From Aquisphaera giovannonii (GTDB taxonomy: Bacteria > Planctomycetota > Planctomycetia > Isosphaerales > Isosphaeraceae), in the NCBI RefSeq assembly GCF_008087625.1, contig NZ_CP042997.1, positions 1,240,001-1,304,000 of the forward strand: 64,000 nt of DNA. Direction: 5' to 3'. Below are positions 8,425 to 18,048 of the stretch, one piece after another. The position numbers were made by a program, and so were the translations under genes. The notes under the pieces were generated by a model. That model saw only the letters and a list, made by a program, of their open reading frames with translations. It ran no database searches and was not told the origin of the DNA. Position 1 is the stretch's first letter. Each line of letters starts with the position of its first letter.

Positions 8425-9522
8425 ATGCCCGATCGGATCAAGTACGGAATCGTCGGCGTCAAGGGCGTCGGGTCGCTCCACGTGAAGGCGATCGAGGCCC
8501 TCGGTCGTGCCGAGCTGACGGCGGTCGCGGACGTCGATGCGGCCGCCGGCCAGGCCGTGGCGCTCGCCAGCGGCTGCAAGTTCTTCGAGGATCCGCGCGA
8601 GATGTTCCGCTCGGGCGGGCTGGATGCGGCCTCGATCTGCACGCCCCATCCTTCCCATGCCGATCTCAGCATCGATGCGCTGGCGTGCGGGCTGCACGTC
8701 CTGGTCGAGAAGCCGATCGCCGCCAGCGTCCTGGAGGCCGATCGGATGGCGGCGGCGGCCCGGGCGGCCGGGAGGAAGCTCGGCGTGGTCTTCCAGCGCC
8801 GATGGGACGCGCTCGTGGTCCGCGCGCTGGGCCTCATGCAGGCGCACCGCCTGGGGGACGTGCTCCGCGTCTCGCTCACGGCGACCGCCCTGCGGACCAT
8901 GGCGTATTACCGGGCCGCGAGCTGGCGGGGGACGTGGGCCGGCGAAGGGGGCGGCGCCGTGCTCAATCAGGGGTCGCACGACCTCGACCTGTATCAGTTG
9001 CTGGCCGGCATGCCGCGGAGCCTGTTCGCCCGCTGCGAGACCCGGCTCCACGCGATCGAGGTGGAGGACTCGGCGGCGGCCGTCGCCGTCCACCCCGATG
9101 GGTCGCTCGGCACGATCCAGATCAACACCATCGAAGCCCCCGGGCGATTCTCGCTGGAGATCGCCGGAGACCGCGGGACGCTCCTCCTGGACAGGGACCG
9201 GCTGACCCTCTTCGAGCACGGGACGCCCGTGCGTGAGTTCGCACGGACCTCGAAGGACTGGTGGTCGAGTCCCGAATCGATCGCGACGCATCACGAGCGG
9301 CCCGCCGACGGCACGGGGGACGGGACTCATCTCCGGGCCATCTCCGCGTTCGTGGACGCGATCCTCGCCGACGGCCCGCCGCCCGTCGATGCGGAGCAGG
9401 CGATCCGATCGCTGGAGCTCTCGAACGCGATGCGGCTCTCGTCCGCGCTGGGGAGGCCGGTCACGCTCCCCCTCGATCGCGAGGCGTATCGCACGTTCCT
9501 CGAACGCGAATCAGCCCGATGA
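8425..9522 (+). CDS. Gfo/Idh/MocA-family oxidoreductase
   Basis: A 365-residue NAD(P)-dependent sugar or cyclitol dehydrogenase homologue. The Rossmann fold begins YGIVGVKGVGSLHVKAI, and LVEKPIA is the conserved EKP motif carrying the catalytic-region lysine. The C-terminal domain has GGGAVLNQGSHDLDLYQLL, the usual histidine-bearing helix. ATG 8425 is chosen because AGGAG lies about 10 bases upstream; an ATG at 8374 overlapping the previous stop would add 17 residues. It ends in a 12-base convergent overlap with the reverse radical SAM gene. With the DegT aminotransferase it could perform oxidation and transamination of a sugar or inositol ring; this pairing is inferred from context. Confidence 0.87.
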   Translation: MPDRIKYGIVGVKGVGSLHVKAIEALGRAELTAVADVDAAAGQAVALASGCKFFEDPREMFRSGGLDAASICTPHPSHADLSIDALACGLHVLVEKPIAASVLEADRMAAAARAAGRKLGVVFQRRWDALVVRALGLMQAHRLGDVLRVSLTATALRTMAYYRAASWRGTWAGEGGGAVLNQGSHDLDLYQLLAGMPRSLFARCETRLHAIEVEDSAAAVAVHPDGSLGTIQINTIEAPGRFSLEIAGDRGTLLLDRDRLTLFEHGTPVREFARTSKDWWSSPESIATHHERPADGTGDGTHLRAISAFVDAILADGPPPVDAEQAIRSLELSNAMRLSSALGRPVTLPLDREAYRTFLERESAR

Positions 9523-10560
9523 TGGGGCGACCGGAGGCGTCCGCTCGGGGGAATGCCGCCGCCGCAGCCGGGGCATGAGGGCCGCGGCGACGGCCCCGAG
9601 CGACCGCTGCGCGATGAGGTGGCGCAGGTAATCCCGGAGGCGATTCAGGTGATAGACCGCCCCGCCATAGCCGGGATCGGAGGAGGGGCGGGCCTCGAGT
9701 CGGGCGAGGCATTCGAGGTCCACCAGGTCCTCGACCGGCCGGTCCTGCCGCCGGGCCCAGGTCGAACGCTCCACGAGCTCGTGGTCGAACTTCTTCCCCA
9801 CGCTGCCCAGGCAGTGGCGGCAAGACTTCAGGGGGACCGGCGACCCGAGGTAGGAGCGGACAGCCCCGGCGAACTCGGGGGAGTCCTCGATCGGGATCCC
9901 GTCCTCCTGCGGCGAGAACGTCGCGTCGGGCAAGGCGGCCGGGATGAAGCGGCTCTGGGGGCACTTGTAGAAATACCCCGCATCCACGGTGTGGCATTGC
10001 CAGACGTGGGCGTGCAGGCAGGTCCGATAGATCCGGCCGACGAGCCCGGCGTCCTCGGTCCCGGGGATGGAGAACGGTTCCCGGAATTCCGGGCAGAGGG
10101 CGAGTCGGAGGTCGACCCCGAACCGGATCGCCTTGCGCCGGCATTCCCGGAGCAGTGCGCCGGGCATCGCCTTGCCCGGATAACTGGAGATCCGGACCTT
10201 GTCCACGCCCGCCCAGAAGGCGTCCGGCATCCTGCCCAGCAGCAGGCCGTTGGTCACCACGACCAGCCGGCTGGAGACGCCGGACTCGCGCACCGCGGCG
10301 ATCACGGCCGGGATGTCCGGATGCAGGAGCGGCTCGCCGCCGATGAGGCGGAGGCTCCCGGCCCGATAGCACCTCGCCAGCCAGGAGAGCTTCGTCCGCA
10401 GCTCCACGGGATCCGCGTAGCGTTTCGGCAGGATCGGGGAGAGGTGGAAGCATCCCCGGCAGGCGAGGTTGCAGTGATGCGCCAGGTTGACCTCGCAGGC
10501 CTCCGCGCGGATGAGCCCGCGTCCCTCGGCGGGCGAGTCTCGGCGGCCGTTCGCGGGCAA
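9511..10560 (-). CDS. Radical SAM protein
   Basis: A 349-residue radical SAM enzyme read on the reverse strand. CxxxCxxC is at C30, C34 and C37 (HHCNLACRGCFHLSP), followed by RLIGGEPLLHPDI. Later cysteines (WQCHTVDAGYFYKCPQS and SCRHCLG) suggest an auxiliary cluster. TTG 10560 is taken as start because GGAGG sits 5 bases upstream and no ATG is available between it and the end of the FkbM gene; longer readings would overlap that gene. The 'YRTCLHAHVWQCHTVDAGYFYKCP' region resembles radical SAM proteins found with glycosyltransferases. It is transcribed after the FkbM gene with a 62-base gap. Confidence 0.8.
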   Translation of the reverse strand: MPANGRRDSPAEGRGLIRAEACEVNLAHHCNLACRGCFHLSPILPKRYADPVELRTKLSWLARCYRAGSLRLIGGEPLLHPDIPAVIAAVRESGVSSRLVVVTNGLLLGRMPDAFWAGVDKVRISSYPGKAMPGALLRECRRKAIRFGVDLRLALCPEFREPFSIPGTEDAGLVGRIYRTCLHAHVWQCHTVDAGYFYKCPQSRFIPAALPDATFSPQEDGIPIEDSPEFAGAVRSYLGSPVPLKSCRHCLGSVGKKFDHELVERSTWARRQDRPVEDLVDLECLARLEARPSSDPGYGGAVYHLNRLRDYLRHLIAQRSLGAVAAALMPRLRRRHSPERTPPVAPSSG

Positions 10561-10622
10561 GGGAACCTCCTCTCGTGGCCGATCGCGGGGCGATGATCCG
10601 CCTGCTCGCCGTCCCCCCCGAG

Positions 10623-11237
10623 TCAGGGAATCGCCGAATAGATCCGGTTGATCCCGACCTGGGCATGGAGCCGGTAACCCAGGCGTAGCAGCGGGGGTTC
10701 CCAGGACGCCTCCGACGGGACCTGCGTCCTCGGCACCGTGGACTCGATGATGAGGACCCGCGGACGCCAGGCATCGAAGGGCGTCCCGTCCAGGACCTGC
10801 CGCTCGTGCCCCTCGACGTCCAGGGAGATCAGGTCGGGCGGTCCGAGCCTCCATTCGGCCGCCACGCTCCGCAGGGTCCGGACCTCGACCTCGTAGGACG
10901 CGAGGCGGTAATGGTCGCGTTCGAGGTCGTGGGCCACGCCCGGGCAGAGCGTCGCGAGGCCGGAGGCGCCCGCGGGCTCGTGCAGCGTCATTCGGCCGTC
11001 GCGATCGGAGGCCGCGAGCTCCAGGACCAGGTCGCGGGGGCGCGACCTGGCGAGCGCGACGGCCAGGCGCGGCACGGGCTCCACGCAGACCCCGCTCCAG
11101 CCGAGCTCGTAGAAGAGGTAGGTGTTGTTCGCCTTGGTCGGATGATTGGCCCCGATGTCCAGGTACGTGCCCCGCGTGTCCCCGAGGAGTTCGAGGGCGA
11201 CGAGGTCTTCCCCGGCATAGGAGTACGACGTCGGCAT
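10623..11237 (-). CDS. FkbM-family methyltransferase
   Basis: A 204-residue SAM-dependent methyltransferase. The N-terminal SYSYAGEDLVALELLG and the YLDIGANHPTKANNT motif I are typical of the FkbM family, followed by CVEPVP (motif II acidic residue), LISLDVEGHE and a C-terminal IIESTV strand. FkbM enzymes methylate hydroxyl groups on natural products and glycans. ATG 11237 gives the usual family start; ATG 11261 would add eight residues, and neither has a strong ribosome site. It is the first gene of a two-gene reverse unit with the radical SAM gene, and is divergent from the GT2 gene. Confidence 0.82.
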   Translation of the reverse strand: MPTSYSYAGEDLVALELLGDTRGTYLDIGANHPTKANNTYLFYELGWSGVCVEPVPRLAVALARSRPRDLVLELAASDRDGRMTLHEPAGASGLATLCPGVAHDLERDHYRLASYEVEVRTLRSVAAEWRLGPPDLISLDVEGHERQVLDGTPFDAWRPRVLIIESTVPRTQVPSEASWEPPLLRLGYRLHAQVGINRIYSAIP

Positions 11238-11545
11238 GGCTGGCTCGAGGTGATGCCCCATCGCCCGCCCGGAAAACGGCCCCGACGCCCGATCACGACG
11301 GCCGGTCGCCGGCGAGGGGAGGGAGCCCGGGGGGCCGCGGCGGGCGCGTCGCCCGCGGCTTGCCGAGTGGCGAGGCCGCATTGTATCATCGCCGCGTCGA
11401 TCCGCCGCCGGATTTCGCGGCGGGGCGCGACCGACTCTCCCGCACTTCTCGGGCTCCGCGTCCCGCGTCCCGATCCACGAGGCCTCGCTCCCGGGACGTC
11501 CGCACGATCGGGACCGATCCGACCTCGCGCATCCGGGGATGAACC
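11238..11545. other. Divergent intergenic region
   Basis: About 300 bases between the reverse FkbM gene and the forward GT2 gene. It should contain both promoters. I see no convincing palindrome, riboswitch or paired -35/-10 boxes. The sequence is GC-rich with one slightly AT-richer patch around 11380-11400. Confidence 0.4.
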
Positions 11546-12943
11546 ATGGATTTCGTCGCGCTGGCGGTCTTCACGTTCTGCCTGGCCATCGGCGCCCGGA
11601 ACTCGATTCGAGTGATCCGATCGATCCGCTGGATCCGGCGCGAGGCGGCACGCCCCCTGGGGGCCGGGTCGCCCGATGTCGAGTTCGTGATCCTGCTCCC
11701 GCTGCTCCGGGAGACGACCCTGGTCGCGAGGCTCATCCGGCGAATGGCGGCCATGCGTTACGTGCCCGGGCGGCTCAGGTTTGTCCTCGTGACGACGTCG
11801 CGCGAGGACGATGCGGCGGGGCCGACGACCCGCGACGCGGTCGCGAGGGATCTCCTGTCGTTCCGGGACGAGCGCTTCGTCCATGTCCATTGCGACGACG
11901 GGACTGACACCTGCAAGGCGGACCAGCTCAACTTCGCCCTCCGGGCGCTGGGCCTCCAGGATTGCCGGCGCGACGACCTGTTCGTGGGGGTCTACGACGC
12001 GGATTCGACGCCGGACCCGCGCACCCTCTTGTATCTCGTCGACCGGTTCCTCGAGGATCGTTCGCGGGACGCGTTCCAGCAGGTGCCCTTCTACTTCCAC
12101 AACACGGATGACCTGCCCGGCGGCCTGCGCGGGCTGTACCTGCGGAGCCGGCCCGTGCACAATGCCCTCTTCGCGCTCAGCGTCGAGGTCCCGGGCATGC
12201 GGTCCCAGGTCCGGGTCGTGGACCTCCCGTGCGGTTCCCCCTCGCGCGTCGTCCGGGGATGGCTCTCGCATGCCCTCGGGCACGGGCAGTTCTTCCGGAT
12301 CGACCTGCTGCACCGCCTGGGCGGGTTCCGCCCGCCGAGCTGCGACACCCAGTTCGGCCATGCGCTCGCCTTCGCCGGCGTCGCGCTCCGGCCCCACCCG
12401 ATGCTGGACGTCGGCGAGACGCCGGATTCGGTGCGGGTGCTCATGAAGCAGGGGGTCGTCTGGTTCAACTCCGTCAACACGTTCTGGCGGACGAAGCGGT
12501 TCGTCGACTCCCTGCGGCCCGAGAACCGCTGCGAGGCGGCCTCCTGGTTCATGATGGCCAGGTTGGTCCACAGCAACATCGCCTGGGCCTGCTATCCGAT
12601 CGTCTATCTCGCGTGCCTGGCCTGGTCCCTGCTGGCCGCGAAGCCCGGGCTGACGGCCTATGGGCTGGCCTGCTGGGGCGTGTACCTGGTCCCCGTGGCG
12701 ATCATCCTGGGGAGCTTCCGCCTCTGGGGTGACCTGACGCGGGACTATGCCCCGGTCCATGGCTTCTCCCGGCTGACCTCGCTGGGAGTCCTGCTGATGT
12801 TCGGGGTGGAGAAGCTCGGCTCCTGCGTGAGCCCCTGGATCTGGGCCGCCTACCGGCTGCGGCAACTGGTGGCGGGCAGGCCGATCCCCCTCAGGAAGAC
12901 CGAGCGGTCCCCTTCCCTCTCCCGGCTGGGGGAAACGGAGTGA
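11546..12943 (+). CDS. Membrane-bound family 2 glycosyltransferase
   Basis: A 465-residue protein with an N-terminal membrane helix (about 2-20), a GT-A domain, and about three helices between 350 and 440. The GT-A marks are FVILLPLLRETTLV, CKADQLNFALRALG (nucleotide-sugar region) and YDADSTPD (DxD-type metal motif). A GHGQFFRIDLLHRLGGF acceptor segment and a MKQGVVWF element like the Q-x-x-RW loop of processive enzymes follow. It probably transfers sugar at the cytoplasmic membrane, perhaps with some chain extension. It opens a forward run with the GT4 gene 38 bases downstream. Confidence 0.82.
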   Translation: MDFVALAVFTFCLAIGARNSIRVIRSIRWIRREAARPLGAGSPDVEFVILLPLLRETTLVARLIRRMAAMRYVPGRLRFVLVTTSREDDAAGPTTRDAVARDLLSFRDERFVHVHCDDGTDTCKADQLNFALRALGLQDCRRDDLFVGVYDADSTPDPRTLLYLVDRFLEDRSRDAFQQVPFYFHNTDDLPGGLRGLYLRSRPVHNALFALSVEVPGMRSQVRVVDLPCGSPSRVVRGWLSHALGHGQFFRIDLLHRLGGFRPPSCDTQFGHALAFAGVALRPHPMLDVGETPDSVRVLMKQGVVWFNSVNTFWRTKRFVDSLRPENRCEAASWFMMARLVHSNIAWACYPIVYLACLAWSLLAAKPGLTAYGLACWGVYLVPVAIILGSFRLWGDLTRDYAPVHGFSRLTSLGVLLMFGVEKLGSCVSPWIWAAYRLRQLVAGRPIPLRKTERSPSLSRLGETE

Positions 12944-12981
12944 GGGCCTGGCCGACCCGGCGGGTTCGCTGAAGGCGTCCC

Positions 12982-14346
12982 ATGAGAATCGCGTACATCC
13001 TGTATGGCGTGACGACCCCGACGCGGGCGCACAACCTCCAGACCGTCCACACGGTCAATTCCCTCGTCGACCGGGGCGTCGACGTTTGGTTCATCGCCCC
13101 CGAGCTGGGCCTGCCCTCGCCGCGCGAGGGCGGTGTCCCGCCCGCAGACGGACCGGCCGATCCCTTTTCCGCGGCCAACCTGCCCCGCAGTCGGACGAGG
13201 CTGATCCGCGCGGGGAGGCTCTTCGACCGGCACCGGCGGATCACGCCCCGAGGGCGGTTCTGGTCGCTCTTCCTGGACCGTTCGCTCTTCGCGATCCGCG
13301 CGGCCTGGCACCTCATGAGGGACCGCGTGACGATCGTCGTCACGCGGGATGTCATCGCCTGCTACTGGCTCAAGGTGCTCTCGCCGGTCCTGCGGATTCC
13401 CGTCGTCTACGAACTGCACACGCTCGAGCGCGTCATGTTCGACGCCGAGGATCGCCCCCCGAGCGGCGGCGACCCGATCGACGCGTCGATCCGGCGGGCC
13501 GTCGAGTCGGCCGCGGCGGCCGACTTCGCGGGCCACCAGGACGACGATTCGGCGGCGGGCCGGGCCTACAAGCGGACCCTGGCGGCGATCGAATCCCGCG
13601 CGATCGGGGGGGCGGACGTCGTCCTGACCATCACCCGCGCGGCGGAGGAGAGGCTCCGTCGCGACGGCCGGGCCGGGGCCATCCATGTCGTCCCGAGCGG
13701 CCATCCCCCGGATGGGCGTGGGGGCGTTGAGAGGGATCCGGGCCTGCGCCCGGGCCTCGGGCTCCCGCGGGGCCGCAAGGTCCTGATCCACGCCGGGCTG
13801 TCGCTGAACGGCAAGGGGATCGACCTCATCTTCTCGATGGCTCGCCACCTGGCCGGCGACTGCGTGGTGCTGATCCTGGGCGGGGAGCCTTTCCAGGTCG
13901 GTGCGCTCGAGGAACTCCGCGATTCCCTGGGCCTGGGATCCCGGCTCATGCTGCGGCCTCGCGTCGCCCAGCCCGACGTGGCCCGTTACCTTGCGGCCTG
14001 CGACGCCGGCCTGCTACTGTACCCGAGGACGTCCTATCTGGCGGAATTCTCGTCCCCGCTGAAGCTCTTCGAGTACCTGGGCAGCGGGCTGCCGGTGATC
14101 GCGACCGGCCTCCCGGCGCTCCGGGAGGTGATCACCGACGATGAGAACGGGATGCTCGTCCCCGACGACGACCCGGCGGCCATCGCGGCGGCGATCGACG
14201 CCCTGATGCGGGACGATCGCCGGCTGAGGCGGCTCGGCGAGGCGGCCCTGCGGACGGCCGGGGCCTACACCTTCGCCGAGCGGGCCCGCCGGATCGAGGA
14301 GGTCCTGCTCTCCCAGGGAATCGGCCGGGGGGGATCATGTACCTGA
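12982..14346 (+). CDS. Family 4 glycosyltransferase (GT-B)
   Basis: A 454-residue GT-B enzyme. The N-terminal acceptor half starts MRIAYILYGVTTPTRAHNLQ and contains YELHTLERVMF; the donor half starts KVLIHAGLSLNGKGID and carries EFSSPLKLFEYLGSGLPVIA, the EX7E motif that binds the sugar donor, then EVITDDENGMLV. It shares a short overlap with the following radical SAM gene (start 14337 inside its last codons), which suggests coupled translation. The acceptor is unknown. A low-complexity acidic stretch near residues 170-195 is unusual but does not break the fold. Confidence 0.88.
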   Translation: MRIAYILYGVTTPTRAHNLQTVHTVNSLVDRGVDVWFIAPELGLPSPREGGVPPADGPADPFSAANLPRSRTRLIRAGRLFDRHRRITPRGRFWSLFLDRSLFAIRAAWHLMRDRVTIVVTRDVIACYWLKVLSPVLRIPVVYELHTLERVMFDAEDRPPSGGDPIDASIRRAVESAAAADFAGHQDDDSAAGRAYKRTLAAIESRAIGGADVVLTITRAAEERLRRDGRAGAIHVVPSGHPPDGRGGVERDPGLRPGLGLPRGRKVLIHAGLSLNGKGIDLIFSMARHLAGDCVVLILGGEPFQVGALEELRDSLGLGSRLMLRPRVAQPDVARYLAACDAGLLLYPRTSYLAEFSSPLKLFEYLGSGLPVIATGLPALREVITDDENGMLVPDDDPAAIAAAIDALMRDDRRLRRLGEAALRTAGAYTFAERARRIEEVLLSQGIGRGGSCT

Positions 14347-15200
14347 ACATCACCACGACCGCGGGATGCCGGGGACGCTGCGTCTTCTGCCCCCAGGACC
14401 GATTCTGGGCGGCGATGGCGGGGCGGCCCGCCCTCCTGACCCCGGAGGAGCTGACGGCGCTGCTGCCGAATCTGAGGGGCACGCGGTTCAGGGCCTTCGC
14501 GTTCGGGGGCTTCAGCGAGCCGTTCGACAATCCGGAGATCCTCGAGCTCTTCGAGATCACCGCGGCCCAGGACTTCGTCGATGCCACCTGGGTGCACACC
14601 ACCGGGGAGGCGCTCGACCCGGAGATGGTCGCGCGGATATCCCGGATCCGGTTCGACGTCTTCGACGTCAGTTGCCAGGGCTCCGGGCCGGGGCCCCACG
14701 CCAAGGCGAGGCCGTTCATCGACGAGGACCGGGTGATGGGCAACGTCCATCACCTCCTGCGGAACCGCGAGAACATCCGGCAGCTCACGATCTCGGTCTC
14801 CGGCCCGTTCATGCCGGAGGCGCAGGTCGAGGACCTCCGGAGGGCGTGCGAGCGGCACGGGGCCCATCTCGACCGTCGCGACCTCCACGACCGGGCCGGG
14901 CTGTTGAAGGTGGGCCGCCGGCGGACGGCGGTCGGCGGCCCATTCCGCTGCGGCAAGCATGACTTCCGGAAGCCCGTCCTGCTGCCCGGGGGCGACCTGA
15001 GCCTCTGCTGCCAGGACTTCGCGCTGGAGCACATCATCGGCAACCTCCACGCGATGACGTTCGCGCGGATCCTCGAGGAGTCGCCGCTGCGTCGCCGCGT
15101 GCTCTCGGTGGCGGACGGCGTCGCGACCGACGACGGCCTCTCCTGCTATCGCTGCGAGTTCTGCATCCCGACCCGGGTGGCCGCCCCGCAACCGGATTGA
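14337..15200 (+). CDS. Radical SAM/SPASM protein
   Basis: A 287-residue radical SAM enzyme with CxxxCxxC at C11, C15 and C18 almost at the N-terminus, so there is no leader domain. The SAM-binding region reads AFGGFSEPFDNPEI. A C-terminal SPASM-like region has RCGKHDFRKPVLLPGGDLSLCCQD, a GNL..M.F..IL segment and SCYRCEFC. This arrangement is common in enzymes that modify peptides or oxidise alcohols. It overlaps the GT4 gene by 10 bases and converges on the FAD oxidoreductase gene 22 bases away. Confidence 0.86.
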   Translation: MYLNITTTAGCRGRCVFCPQDRFWAAMAGRPALLTPEELTALLPNLRGTRFRAFAFGGFSEPFDNPEILELFEITAAQDFVDATWVHTTGEALDPEMVARISRIRFDVFDVSCQGSGPGPHAKARPFIDEDRVMGNVHHLLRNRENIRQLTISVSGPFMPEAQVEDLRRACERHGAHLDRRDLHDRAGLLKVGRRRTAVGGPFRCGKHDFRKPVLLPGGDLSLCCQDFALEHIIGNLHAMTFARILEESPLRRRVLSVADGVATDDGLSCYRCEFCIPTRVAAPQPD

Positions 15201-15221
15201 TCCCGATCGACCCGGCTGCCC

Positions 15222-16589
15222 TCAGCGTGCCCGGGGACGCGCGATAGCCTCGGCGGCGCGCATGCCGGAGAGGATGGCCTGCGGCATGAGCATGTCCTCC
15301 CAGTAGCCATACTTGCCGCAGAGGTGGATCGAGTGGCCGGCCAGGAACGACCGCAGGAACCGGATCGCGGCCGGGCTCCGATGGGTGGAGACGATGTGGG
15401 CGTATGGGATCGGGCGCGTGTGGTGGGTGACCAGGGACGTCTCCGGGCCGAGGACTCCCAGGCGCTCCAGGCCGGAGAGGCATCGGTGCAAGGCCTCGTC
15501 GGGGCCGACCGGGTAGCGGCTGTGGTGATGGCTCAGCTCGACCATGAGCGAGGTGCAGCCGTCGGGCGCACCCCCGGGGATGTAGGCCGTCGGACTCGTG
15601 ATGCGGTAGAAGTCGACCCGCGGATCGGGGTATCGGATGATGCAGCCCGGGCAGGCCGCCCGCCCCCTGACGCCGAGGCTCACCACGTAGATCGACGCGT
15701 ACGAGAGCTCGGCCGCGGCGTCCCGGACCTCGGCCGGGGGATCCTTGATGAGCTGGACGATCGCGGGCAGCGGGAGCGAGAGGGTGAGCGAGTCGAAGTG
15801 GTCGTGGCTGCCGTCCCGGAACGCGATCCGCCGCGCCCTCAGGTCGATCGCGACCAGCTCCAGGTTGTAGCGGCAGCATCCGGGGGGGAGCAGGCGACCG
15901 AGGGCTCGGGGCAGTTGCTCGATGCCCGACCTCGGATAGAGGAACGATCCATCGCCGCACGGCGTCGAGGGGGCCGCGGGCCGCGGCGGGCCCTGGAGGA
16001 CCGACAGGAGGCGCGGCGGCACGAGCCGTCGGGTCCAGTCCGGGGGCATGTCCGCCAGGTCGAACCGCAGGCGCTTCGATTCGTAGCGCCCGAGGAACAG
16101 CTCGAAGATGGTCCGGCCGTTGCTGGCGATGGCGAAGTCCCGGTAGCTCTTCGAAGGGGGACGGCGGGACAGCCGGGCCCGGACCAGCTCCGAGACGATG
16201 CTCCACCGGCGGCGCCAGGGGAGGTGGCTCAGGTGTCGCTGGAACGGCGCCGGGACCATGAGCCGGGGTTCTTCCAGGGCGATCGCCGAGCCGCACGAGC
16301 AGCTCATCAGGTCGAGGTCGAGTCGGTCGAAGAGCGGGGCGAGCTCGTCCGGTATCCCCAGCAGCACGTGGGGCCCGTGATCGAACCGGAATCCGTCGAT
16401 CCGCTCGCTGCGGGCGAGGCCGCCCGGGCGGGCCTCCTTCTCGATCGCCTCGAAGGGGATGCCCTTCTCGTGGAGCGCGAGGGCACAGCCGAGGCCGCCC
16501 AGGCCCAGCCCCACGATCTTGTGCGGGGCCGACGGCCGGGCCGGGGGCGGCGGGCCGGGCGGGTTCGAGGTCCATGTGGAGGCGGTCAT
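15222..16589 (-). CDS. FAD-dependent oxidoreductase, UDP-galactopyranose-mutase/protoporphyrinogen-oxidase-like
   Basis: A 455-residue protein with an N-terminal FAD fold: IVGLGLGGLGCALALHE, an acidic residue at the end of the second strand (FEAIEKEARPGGLARSE) and GFRFDHGPHVL. The C-terminal FAD segment has HLCGKYGYWEDMLMPQAILSGMRAAEAI. The pattern fits amine-oxidase-like and UGM-like flavoproteins often found with surface-glycan genes. Start ATG 16589 follows a proline-rich first 20 residues. It lies 35 bases after a radical SAM gene on the same strand and would be co-transcribed with it. Ring contraction of a sugar nucleotide and desaturation are both possible; I cannot choose. Confidence 0.75.
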   Translation of the reverse strand: MTASTWTSNPPGPPPPARPSAPHKIVGLGLGGLGCALALHEKGIPFEAIEKEARPGGLARSERIDGFRFDHGPHVLLGIPDELAPLFDRLDLDLMSCSCGSAIALEEPRLMVPAPFQRHLSHLPWRRRWSIVSELVRARLSRRPPSKSYRDFAIASNGRTIFELFLGRYESKRLRFDLADMPPDWTRRLVPPRLLSVLQGPPRPAAPSTPCGDGSFLYPRSGIEQLPRALGRLLPPGCCRYNLELVAIDLRARRIAFRDGSHDHFDSLTLSLPLPAIVQLIKDPPAEVRDAAAELSYASIYVVSLGVRGRAACPGCIIRYPDPRVDFYRITSPTAYIPGGAPDGCTSLMVELSHHHSRYPVGPDEALHRCLSGLERLGVLGPETSLVTHHTRPIPYAHIVSTHRSPAAIRFLRSFLAGHSIHLCGKYGYWEDMLMPQAILSGMRAAEAIARPRAR

Positions 16590-16624
16590 TCCGGGCGCCC
16601 GTCCCAGTCCGTTGCGAGGTAGGT

Positions 16625-17851
16625 TCACTCGGCGCGGGCGCCGGCCCCCGGGGCCACGCGGCCGGGGCGAGGGTTCGGGTCTCGGCCGTGGTCGGGCGCC
16701 GGGGCCTGCCGGGGCGGGGAGCCGTCGCCCGCGGCCCCCTGGCGGCCCAGGAAATCGGGCGACCGCTGCAACCTCTCGATGAGCCCGCGGTTGGCGTCGG
16801 CGAGCCGACGCTTCTCCTCGAAGCCCCGCTCGATCGAGGGGAGCGAGAGGTCGCTCGCGAAGGCGTGATTCAGCACGCCGTAGCGGAACGGGCAGTCGCG
16901 GAATGCGTCCACCAGACGCTCGACCTCGTTCCTGCCGTCGATCAGGAAGAAGAGCATGGGCGACATGTCCAGGTCCCGGAGGCGGCCGACGCCGTCGAGG
17001 GCGCGCCGGATGCTGCCCTTGGAGGCGATGAGCTCCTGGTTCTCGATCCCGACGATCACGACCCGGCAGCCGGTGGCCCGGAGGCGCTCGAGGTTGGGCC
17101 GCTCCAGGAGGTTCGGCGAGATCTGGCAGGAATAGGTGAACGGCACCCCGGTCGCCTCGCGGAGGTCGAGGAGCTGGCGGCATCGCGGGTCGTTGAGCGG
17201 GAAGATCGGGTCCATGAAATAGAAATGCGTCCGGCCGGCGGCGATGATCCGCCCCAGATCCCCCATCAGCTCCGCGAATCCGACCTGCTTGTGTCGCGTC
17301 CGCGGGGAATAGAAGCAGAACGGGCATTCCATCGGGCAGTTCATCGAGTGGTAGACCGAGAACGTGCTCCCCAGGGCGATCCGCGTGCCGTCCCGGCACT
17401 CCCCGTTGTACAGGGAGTCCAGCCCGTCGGCAACGAAAGCCGGGGCGATCGCGGCGGGTGATTCCCCGGACCCGGGTCGGATCGCCTCCTCGAACGCGAG
17501 GCTCGACACGGCCCGGAAGTCCAGGCCGAGCGCCTCGCGGAGGGCGCGTGCCTGGGGCCCCACCACCGTGAGCCGTCCGCGGCCCCGATCGAGGCGGCCC
17601 AGGACCGCGGCCATCCTCGGGACGTCCCAGTCGAAGCACATCCAGGTCCCGGCGGTCTCCAGGAAGACGAAGGCCTCCCGGCACGGGGGCAGTTCGAGGG
17701 CCTCGGGCTCCCGGCGGAGGTCGACGACGGCCGACGTGCCCTCGCCATAGGACGACGCCAGCTTGTAGACGTCGAACGGCGTGTTGTTGATCAGGCGTTT
17801 CCGGACGGCCACGACGAATAGCCTGTCCAGGAGCGGCTCCCCGGTCGCCAT
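16625..17851 (-). CDS. Radical SAM protein with uncharacterised N-terminal domain
   Basis: A 408-residue protein. The CxxxCxxC motif is at C172, C176 and C179 (NCPMECPFCFYSPR) in the middle of the chain, with a barrel running to about residue 370 (YSCQISPNLLERP, VVIVGIENQEL). The first 160 residues may be a degenerate cobalamin-binding-like or unrelated domain; no DxHxxG cobalamin motif is visible. ATG 17851 is supported by GAGGAG about 8 bases upstream. It is the first gene of the reverse pair ending with the FAD oxidoreductase. The proline- and arginine-rich tail after residue 375 looks disordered. Confidence 0.8.
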   Translation of the reverse strand: MATGEPLLDRLFVVAVRKRLINNTPFDVYKLASSYGEGTSAVVDLRREPEALELPPCREAFVFLETAGTWMCFDWDVPRMAAVLGRLDRGRGRLTVVGPQARALREALGLDFRAVSSLAFEEAIRPGSGESPAAIAPAFVADGLDSLYNGECRDGTRIALGSTFSVYHSMNCPMECPFCFYSPRTRHKQVGFAELMGDLGRIIAAGRTHFYFMDPIFPLNDPRCRQLLDLREATGVPFTYSCQISPNLLERPNLERLRATGCRVVIVGIENQELIASKGSIRRALDGVGRLRDLDMSPMLFFLIDGRNEVERLVDAFRDCPFRYGVLNHAFASDLSLPSIERGFEEKRRLADANRGLIERLQRSPDFLGRQGAAGDGSPPRQAPAPDHGRDPNPRPGRVAPGAGARAE

Positions 17852-18048
17852 TCGGACATCTCCTCGGCAGGGGGCGGGAAGGCGCCGTCGGCGCGTCGGA
17901 CACGCGCCCGGGCCGGGCCCTTGCCGTGCGAATCCCCTCCCGCTGGGTCGTCGAGGGGCCCCGCGCACGTCGAGGCTTCGACCGGGCTCGCCGGCCGCGC
18001 TTTCAGGCCGGGCCGCGGCTCGCGGGCCTCGGGCCCTGCCGCCGCCGA